64,000 bases of DNA, from contig NC_045138.2 in NCBI RefSeq assembly GCF_008831285.2, positions 1,311,143-1,375,142 on the forward strand, written 5' to 3'. Source of the DNA: Nymphaea colorata (Eukaryota > Streptophyta > Magnoliopsida > Nymphaeales > Nymphaeaceae). Position numbers and translations under genes: made by a program. Below are positions 56,195-64,000 of the stretch, piece after piece. The stretch's first letter is position 1. Each line of letters starts with the position of its first letter. The notes below the pieces were generated by a model. That model was not told the DNA's origin. It did no database searches and saw only the letters and a list, made by a program, of their open reading frames with translations.

Positions 56195-56543
56195 TTGAAG
56201 AGGAGGAACAGGATATTGAAGGATGCCATTGGGAGCTGGTGGCATTTCCTTTATTTGTCTCTACACTTTCTGTTGAAAAGAGCAAGAAACATTCGCTAGA
56301 TGTTGCTTTCAGCACCCACATTTATAGTTAACTGGTAGTTGTCATCTGCTGCATATGTAATAAAATGCCAATATCTTGTGGCATCACAGTTACTTGCATT
56401 GATTGTGGAGATGGCAAACAATGGGCAGTTGCATGTGTGTGCACGCACATGTTCATGCAGTATTTATGTGTGTGCCTGGTGTCAACATTAGACATGAATG
56501 ATTAGTATCTCTTAACTATGATGTATACCAATTAAAAATTTAT
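56195..56543. repeat. Long-range inverted repeat, right arm
   Basis: Reverse-complement partner of 53201-53577. Confidence 0.85.
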
Positions 56544-59447
56544 GCACCTTGACATGTACATACTGGCATTGGATCAAGAGATCTGATAATCTATGTCATA
56601 TGAATATTTTTATGACTCTTTACATAAGGAATTAAGAAGTAGCTAAAAATAGAGTACCTACTCGATGCAGACTGCAATATGTTGGTGCCCAAGTGCAATT
56701 TTGTCTATAATACACAAAAAGGAAATGTGTCAAGGTATATACTGGGCCAGGCCTATATGTATATATAATGATTAATTTGTGGTCTTTGTGATCAATAAAG
56801 ATCTTGGCATGAAATGCTAACAACAGCTATAATTTGTGGTTCATTTTGCATGTTCCAATGCACGATAAAATTTAAAATTTGGTAAATGAAAAAAAAATTA
56901 AGGGCGCAACTGCGCAAGATTCTATACATCAGCACTTGCTTAATTTTAATGCGGTACAAACAAAATAGCATGGCAAACTTAATTTTTCAAAGTTTTGGCA
57001 GTTTAGATGATAAGCAACTGCCATTGTATAAATAAAAGGATTTTTCAAAGTTTTGGCAGTTTAGATTATGTTAATCATGGATAGTGTCACTACAATAATA
57101 CTGAATAAATATTTATAGATTAATACTAATTGAATATGGCTATGCACATAGGACCGAGTAAGCTATAAATATAAGGAAACAGCAAATACAGCGAAAACTA
57201 AAGAAAATCAAAGAGAAAAAGAAACTCATGATTTTCTCAAATCTGGACTGGTAGAAGTGCTTATAGACTGTGGATCTCTCATGTATTTAAAGATGAGAAT
57301 TTTTCTGCTATAGTTGTCTTTTATTTTCATGAACTATGTTCTGATAAACATTTCCACAATAATGTCAGTCATATATTTAAATTAATTATGATCCATCTAA
57401 GAAAAACAAATGTCTCTAAATAAACAAAAATCCTCAGTGGAATATATAGGGAGATAATTCTACATCAGATCATATATATTCCAAATAAAAACTAAATATC
57501 CAAAAAAAGCCAAGAGAAACATCATTGGATCATGTAAAGCTTGTACAAGAAGATCTGCTGGCCACACCACCCTGCATCGTAAGTCCGAGCAGTTACAACT
57601 GTTATTTATAACTCTTCAGAAGTTTACTTGAATTCATAATGCACCAGAAATGATTGATGATCAAGCATTTAGGTTGAGAATGTTTATTTGACTTGGTAGA
57701 TAAAAAATAATTAATATAACACGGATTAATCTCTATGTAACATTAATTAAAGTTGGCTTCTTTCTTCGAGAGACCATATATGCAGTAATCCACCAGAGTA
57801 TTCGCTTTTGAACTAGAAATGAGTGCTTTAACTTGCAGCATTGAATTAAATGCGAAGAATCAGATGCATATATTTACATATAATCTCAATGTCTGATTAT
57901 GACTTCAAACTTATTTGAAGATTAATCAAAAATGTATTTACTTAAGCAGAAAATTGAGGAGATCAAGATCAAAAGGGGGCTTGAGACAAGGTGGGTCCAA
58001 ACAGAAGCACTTGGTAAGAGCCAGAATATCACATCAAATATAGTCATGTTGATGAACCCTAAAGCTACAAGAAATTGCACTTGAAATAACTTTAACCAAG
58101 TTGCATGTGTATACCAACCACATTAAATTGCCTTGATTTGGACTGCAGCCCAGCTGGGCCATCCCAAATAAGTTCCCTTGGTTAGTTTGCCTTGCCTTTA
58201 AATATGCATCCAAAAGGGAATTGATTGCATGCTTGGTCTCTAAAAGGAGGTCAGTTTCTCTATAAAGTTGCTTCCAGCAAGCCATTTGGGGTGGTGGGTG
58301 GGTGGGATTTGGATCCAATTGTTACCATTCCTGGATCCGGATAATTAATTGGATCTTTTGTATAGTTGGATCTGGATTCACATTTGACATTGGTCTAACC
58401 TGTTCCACCTTATGGTCACCTCTTTTGACATTGTAGAACTTAGAGTAAACTGAATACCAGAAAGTCCCCTGTCTGTAAAAAAAAAAAAAAAAAGCATCCT
58501 CCTTGAAGGGTAAAGAAGGAAAGCCATAAATTTTGTTCTTGTTTCTTTCATAAATTGTCTAATTACCTCTCCCACAAGCCCATGTGAGGGGCCGAGCATG
58601 TGTGCATGCTTGGGCATCGAACATGCATTGTGCTAGATGTGTCGCACAAGGAATGGTTGGATCCCAATTCACATTACAGTCATGAACAATGTGCCCATCT
58701 ATTAGTATCTTTTCATTGGTTATTTGTTCAGACCCCTACACGAGCATGCTCAGGGTTCAAAATGAAAAAAATGGCCTCATTATTCGGAAACAGAGAAACA
58801 TCCCTGGGCAAAAATGAAAAGATAGAAGTACCTCTAACACAGAATTGTGTGAGGGGTCGAACACGAAGGTGGGTGTTCGGGTCCAAATGCCCACTGTACC
58901 CTCTTAAGTGTAGCCTATTAATATAAGATTGTCATTTACTTCTTGGCACTCATTTTTGCTTCGATCAAAGGGGTCTGAACTACAACAAAGAGGCTTTAAG
59001 TCAATTCACCTAGCTAAGTTTATGAAGCCCTCGCATATAATCTCAAAAATCATGACAAAATGACCTCATATCAGATTTTTTATCCAACCCGATCCATTGG
59101 CATCATTAGAAACCAACTAGCCAGGTTGCATTTGTCTATGTTGTTCTGATTTCTTCCAATAAGGAGTCAAAGAAAGACGGAAGCTACAAGTGATATGGAA
59201 AGGAGAACAAATAAATATGGTTATTCATTGCTCTAAGATAGGGTTATTTTATGCCCCACGAAATCAACATCCTGTAAATTTAACAGTGGGGTTTTTCTCT
59301 TTAATTTCCAAATAAAAAACAAAAGCAACAAGAGTTCCATCCACTTGGCTAGGCATAGTTCGGAGTCTGAACTTTGTGATGATTAAGAGTTTAAAAAGTT
59401 GGCAGTGCTTGTTACCTCAGATCTTAGGTCTGATCTATTATAAATGA
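56544..59447. other. Gene-free sequence
   Basis: Holds a 27-bp direct repeat (TTTTTCAAAGTTTTGGCAGT, near 56975 and 57035) and short unconserved frames at 58034-58318 and 58600-58926. The latter contains GTGAGGGG(C/T)CGA(G/A)CA twice, suggesting repeat origin. No gene recognised. Confidence 0.4.
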
Positions 59448-59690
59448 GGTTGTGTTTGTTCCACATTGAATCTCAGGTCCGTAGTTAGGATCTCAAATCG
59501 ATAGGTTTAAGATCGGACCTCCTTCTGTCACACCTTAAATCCATGGTTTTTAACATATTGCATGGATCTTAGATCCATGCTACTGAGATTCACTGCTTGA
59601 TTAAATTGAAATCTCCCAAAACACGCCCTTTTATGCAGCATCAGATCTAAGAACTAAGGCTATCAAACTCAAATTGAATGTATTAGATCT
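59448..59690. mobile_element. MITE of the 'gatctgagatccatgg' family
   Basis: GAGGTTGTGTTTGTTCC, TTAAGATCGGACCTCCTTCT and AAATCCATGGTTTTTAACAT correspond to 60225-60440. Confidence 0.55.
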
Positions 59691-60224
59691 GAGGATTCGA
59701 GGTCTCACCTTCATTCAACTTGGGTTAGAGTCCCTTTGAAATTTTATTTTACGGCACATCGGTCGACTTTTGGAGTGTAAATGAGTTGAAGGGCAAAGGG
59801 GGTGCTTTTAGAAACAGCATATATAGTCATGTTTAGACCAAACGTAGCCCACACCTGCTTCAGCCCCTGCTTTGAAAACAATTGTATGTAAAGACCACAC
59901 ATCTATCTCCATCTTCTTGAATGGATAACAAAAGAAAAAAGAAACAATATGGTAGTACACACGATTGGACCTCTTGGGCTGCTTTTATTTTACTACATTG
60001 GTTAGCCAAGGCATCACCATCCTGTAAATTTAAGTCTGCCTACATAAAGGGGAAGACATAGGTTCACGAAATGGAACTTGCAAAGAAGAAAAGGTGCACT
60101 AGCAATGGAACTGCATTCTTAAGACAATAAGTGCAAACCCGAAACCAATCAAGAAAAAAAAAACAAGACTAAAGCATGGGAGAGAGCATTCTTGAGACCA
60201 TAAGTGCAGAATTGAAAATGTAAG

Positions 60225-60990
60225 GTTGTGTTTGGTTTACCGTAGATCTAAGATCCATGGTGATATGAAAACTATCTCAAATCCATGGATTTAAGATCGG
60301 ACACCTCCCCACAAAGCCGATCTTAAATTCATGGTTTTTAACATGTAGCATGAATTTGAAATTCATGCTATTAAGATCCTCAGTTTTAAACTGAAGATCT
60401 CTAAAAACATGTCTTTTAATGCAACCTCCGAACAAACTCTACCTAAAGGGAAAAAAACAAGATGAAAGAGAGTTGATAATGAATGAGCTTTGAAGAAGAG
60501 AGGCATGAAAGAACAACAGAAGAAACAAGAAGAAGAGAAAGTACAGAAAACGGTATGAGGTATCTCTCTCTCTCTCTCTCCCTCTCTCTCTGTTCCCTGG
60601 ATTGGTCAAAGCTATTACTCGAACCTCTATATATCCTTGCGATCTCTTTCACTGCACCTAGGGGTAAAGATGTCTTCCTTTTTTAGGTTGTATTTTCAAT
60701 AAAATTATATTAAGCCAAAGAGAAAATATTGGCCCAAATGATGTATTATTTTTGAGAAAATGTGAGATTTTGAAAGGTAATTGCATCCACAAAAGATGAC
60801 ATTTGATGATATTTTAAGATATTGTGGATGTGACAGTTCATTTTGAATAATAATGTACTTAGAAACACACAATCAGAGGAAACTTTTAAGATATGTGATA
60901 ATTTACAAAAAGTGAGGAATTTCAACTAGGCATCACCATACACATAAAATTGTAAATAATTAGATGGATACTGGTGAACAAGAGCAAGGC
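60225..60990 (+). repeat. Repeat family R3, direct copy, with MITE at its left end
   Basis: 60225-60440 is the 'gatcc' MITE (GGTTGTGTTTGGTTTACCG to TTTTAATGCAACCTCCGAAC). 60440-60990 matches 36870-35990 in reverse. Contains (TC)n at 60559-60591. Confidence 0.65.
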
Positions 60991-61291
60991 ATCCTCTTAA
61001 ATAATTTAGGCATGCCTGTTGCAGCGGTAGTCGTAACAATAGATCAGTGACTAGACTACCTAAACAAGTAGTTTCTTACATAACTATCTAGTCAAAAACC
61101 TAGCTAACATACAAATAACCAAAAGGAGTAACTAAAGACCAGCAAATGAATACATTATATAATTTGTGATAACTACTCTTTAGACATTGTACCAAAGCCT
61201 CATGTACACTATATTCAAGCTTCAGCTTACCTTGTTAACATGACGTCATGAACAGTCTTATCTGTATTATCCCCAAAAGTTTCATTTGCAT
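60991..61291. other. Gene-free sequence
   Basis: Nothing supported. Confidence 0.4.
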
Positions 61292-61530
61292 CTAGATATC
61301 AACTCCATCATAGACCTTATGCTCAACCTCTAGCTCGTTGGATGGAACCAATATATCTTCATCCCTCGCCGATGGAGTTCCCTTTGTGATCGAAGAAGAG
61401 AGGAGAACTCGAGAAGAAGAAACCTGCAAATCGAGAGCTGCGAACAGCAGAAGAGAAGAGAAGAAGCATGAAAATGAAGTCCGCGAACTCCTTGGGTCCA
61501 GCAGAGCCCTCCATCTCTTTCTCTCAATCA
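61292..61530 (-). pseudogene. Possible small secreted-protein fragment
   Basis: The minus-strand frame ending at 61292 contains a hydrophobic signal-like stretch (SCFFSSLLLFAALDLQ) followed by SSSRVLLSSS and a polar tail, VPSNELEVEHKVYDGVDI, then stop. This is the layout of a short secreted precursor. The overlapping +1 frame also gives a signal-like start (ATG near 61512), so the true start is uncertain and a frameshift is possible. The upstream side is a (GA)n array. Family not recognised; treat as a hypothesis. Confidence 0.3.
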
Positions 61531-61541
61531 ACGATGGATTG

Positions 61542-61545
<4 letters not shown>

Positions 61546-61586
<41 letters not shown>
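61546..61586. repeat. (TC)n microsatellite
   Basis: About 20 TC units, pyrimidines on the plus strand; adjoins the 5' side of the minus-strand frame. Confidence 0.95.
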
Positions 61587-61588
<2 letters not shown>

Positions 61589-61659
61589 GCTCAAATATGC
61601 ACATGAGTGAATATCAATTAAAAAACTTCACGCCCTTTTATCTCTCAAATGGTGGGGGC

Positions 61660-64000
61660 CACTCACTTGTTTGCCACGGTATTCGCACCCCACCCCTTTC
61701 TCAAAGGGTGTCATATGCAAATCAGCAAAATTCTTTTAAAATTGAGGTTTTGAAAATTATTTTAATGCAAAGGGATCCGCCCGTCGGTACGAGGTCCAAC
61801 CGTTCCTACTGCCTTTAACACGGGTAATTAGACCAAGGACTAAGGATCATTTGGATCATATACGAGTTTTTGATGCAAATCCTATATGCTTATGCATTGA
61901 GGTTTTGGATTCAATGACCAAAATTTATTTCGAATGAGTGATTTGAACTCGTTTTGAATATTAGAGGATTTTCAAGTTGGTTCAAAAACCTTTGTTTTTG
62001 TGCCATTCGATTTGAAATACACAATTCTTGAGGATTTTGAAGAGTGAAATTGAGTTCTTTATTGTAAACTCTAAATGGTTCATGAGTTAAAATTATGATC
62101 AACTTTTGAAAAATAGCTAAGTTTCCTTAGCAAAGAAACTTGATTTTTCAATTCTTCTTTTGCCAAATCGTGTGATTTGATTAGGTAGAATTCATTCTTT
62201 TGATGAAACATATGTTTCAAATTGTTAAAAAATGTGTTGTTTTTCAAATATACTTTGGCCAAGATCATGAATGCATTGCTTGTGTTTTCTTTTGAAGTTA
62301 AGAGAAGTTTACATATTTTTGTTGCAATATGACTTGGTCACTTTTTACAACTCAAATTTGAATCACTTTAACTTCTTGAGAATGTGCATATGGTGCCATT
62401 GATTTTGAGTGAAAGTGAATGCATGAAATGAGAAGAAAAACTATATGGAACATTCATTCTTCTCTCTCTCATAATCTCTCAAGGTTCATTCATATGAAAC
62501 ATACATTCTTCACTCTCTCATAATCTCTTAAGGTCCATATTGCAATTGCACATCATACGATCTACACATAGAGATTGATTTTAATTAACATGTAGGACTT
62601 TCTCTAAATATGTTTATTATATGATTAAGCATATGAATTAGAGATGTAGTCCATAAGCTTGAGACTTGACATAGAACTATCAAAATGATGAAAAATATAC
62701 AAATGATGTCAAAATTAATTTTTTTTTTTTTTTGAAATAGATGGGAGACGTGGATGACATCCACTTTTGTCTCAAGATAGCTAAAAAAAAATCAGACCTT
62801 ATGTTGATTTAGATAGCTGAAAATTGTGGACATTGATTCCAATAAAGAGCTTGTTTCTTAGATAGAAATGAGAAGTCCTTGATCAAATTTCAGATTTCGT
62901 ACTCATGAAATTGTCAACTTCTTTGGATGGTTCTATGATAGTTGGCATTTCAAATATGTGAAATTTGACATTCTTAAACCAATTCCTATAAAACATGGTC
63001 TGATTTCAACAACATACATACATCTTACGTATGGATTGCTGAAATTAAGCAAATTTTAAAATGAAATGAAAATGATTTCATAACTTGGTACTATGAAAAT
63101 CAAAATGAACCATCTTCTTAAAACTAGTTTGGAAACGTGTTCCAATCTGATTTTAAGAAAGGAAAGCAATTTTTAACAAGATATTGAACACACATATATA
63201 TACATATAACAATGTATACATATACATATTTTACTCTTCAAAATGAAATTTCATGAAGGAATCACATAACTCACAAATCATGAAGATTCATGGTTGTGTT
63301 CTTTTACATGGGAAGATTGAAAACTCGTTCCAAATCTCCCCTACTATCCTTGATCAATTAAATAAAGCATAAAACAAAATAACTTTAAATAGAAAGGGAT
63401 AAATGAATGCTCAAGCTAGTTCATCCTTAATTTCGCCATGCAAAGGTGGATTACATTCATGAGAATGCATCCATCCTTAATAGGCATTTTCGTCATATAT
63501 ATATTGCAGCAAGATCACTCTCTCACCGTGATATTCTCTCATAGTGGGGAGTTCAAAATGGTTTTAAGCTGGTTATTTTGAAAGAGACGTGGCCTTGGGG
63601 CCTTTTTCAAAATTTGATACATAGGTTCATCTTTAAGAAAAACCGACGTATGCATGCATGATACATTAACATGTACATTTAATCGTAGGTTTCTCTTAGC
63701 TGGACATCATTCCCAGCCATGAAACAAATGAAAATAAACCCTCTCATGAATTGCTGGAATTAAAATGAACTAATGAGAAGCCAAAATAAATGAGAAATTG
63801 TTAAAATCACCTACCTTGCGGTCGGTCTTGATATTTGATCTTCGCCTTCACTTCTTTTCTAAATCGAGCAATCCTAAGCAAGAATCCAAACTTGGATTCG
63901 AGCTTAGCAAAGCTAGAAGTAGAATAGTTTGCTTGCTGGAATTTGTAGTAGGAAAGAAGGCTTCTCACCACGAAAATCCTAAGTAAGGGTTCACTTAAGC
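61660..64000 (-). mobile_element. Relative of the PMD-element non-coding region
   Basis: CCGCCCGTCGGTACGAGG, CAACCGTTC and GGGTAATTAGACCAAGG (61785-61840) correspond to 22530-22600. Like 22600-25000 the following 2 kb is AT-rich without genes, with GA-rich and CATATA words. It runs off the window end. Strand is inferred from the other copy. Confidence 0.4.

Noticed and set aside
58034-58926. Two ORFs of about 100 codons
   Set aside because: No family recognised, repeated words inside and no gene-like context.

Overview
The window is nuclear DNA of a seed plant. The evidence is a broken coiled-coil NBS-LRR resistance gene, a Ty1/copia retrotransposon primed by initiator tRNA-Met, fragments of a plant receptor-like cytoplasmic kinase (RLCK subfamily VII, PBS1/PBL-like), a plant mobile domain (PMD) ORF, hAT-type MITEs with 8-bp target-site duplications (TSDs), and many (TA)n/(GA)n arrays. 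I cannot name the species. I see no intact protein-coding gene; almost everything is transposon, repeat or decayed gene.

Layout. 1-5000: copy A of a large non-coding repeat (called R1 here) with hAT MITEs inside. 5000-7690: mixed repeats without genes. 7692-15009 (minus strand): a CC-NBS-LRR pseudogene split by a copia element at 8470-13037, which has two 366-bp LTRs and a perfect GGAAG TSD. 15000-20700: a pyrimidine-rich MITE, a tRNA-like SINE relic and a pyrimidine minisatellite. 20700-25750 (minus strand): remains of a PMD-bearing element, with a putative duplicated TATA promoter, a GC/CpG-rich block and a ~170-bp tandem array. 26000-29900: dispersed repeats and (TA)n arrays. 29880-33481: R1 copy C, inverted. 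33482-35900: low-copy DNA with a few exon-like open stretches. 37190-44870: R1 copy B, interrupted at 41593-44204 by a very large, near-perfect palindrome. 45534-47203: a TIR element with two hAT elements nested in it, each with its own 8-bp TSD. 47200-64000: minisatellites, further MITEs, two long-distance inverted repeats, and at the end a relative of the non-coding part of the PMD element.

The most striking feature is the palindrome. Its arms are ~1.1 kb, about 99% identical by eye, and separated by only 27 bp. Each arm carries two exons and the intervening intron of an RLCK-VII kinase gene, covering the kinase hinge through the helix leading to the catalytic loop. A 328-bp MITE sits in the right arm only; the left arm preserves the empty site. 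Transcription through either strand would give a long hairpin RNA matching a kinase family, which is the expected form of a young inverted-repeat small-RNA locus. Whether it is transcribed cannot be seen from sequence.

Repeat boundaries and identities were judged by eye. Positions of terminal repeats, TSDs and stop codons were read base by base.
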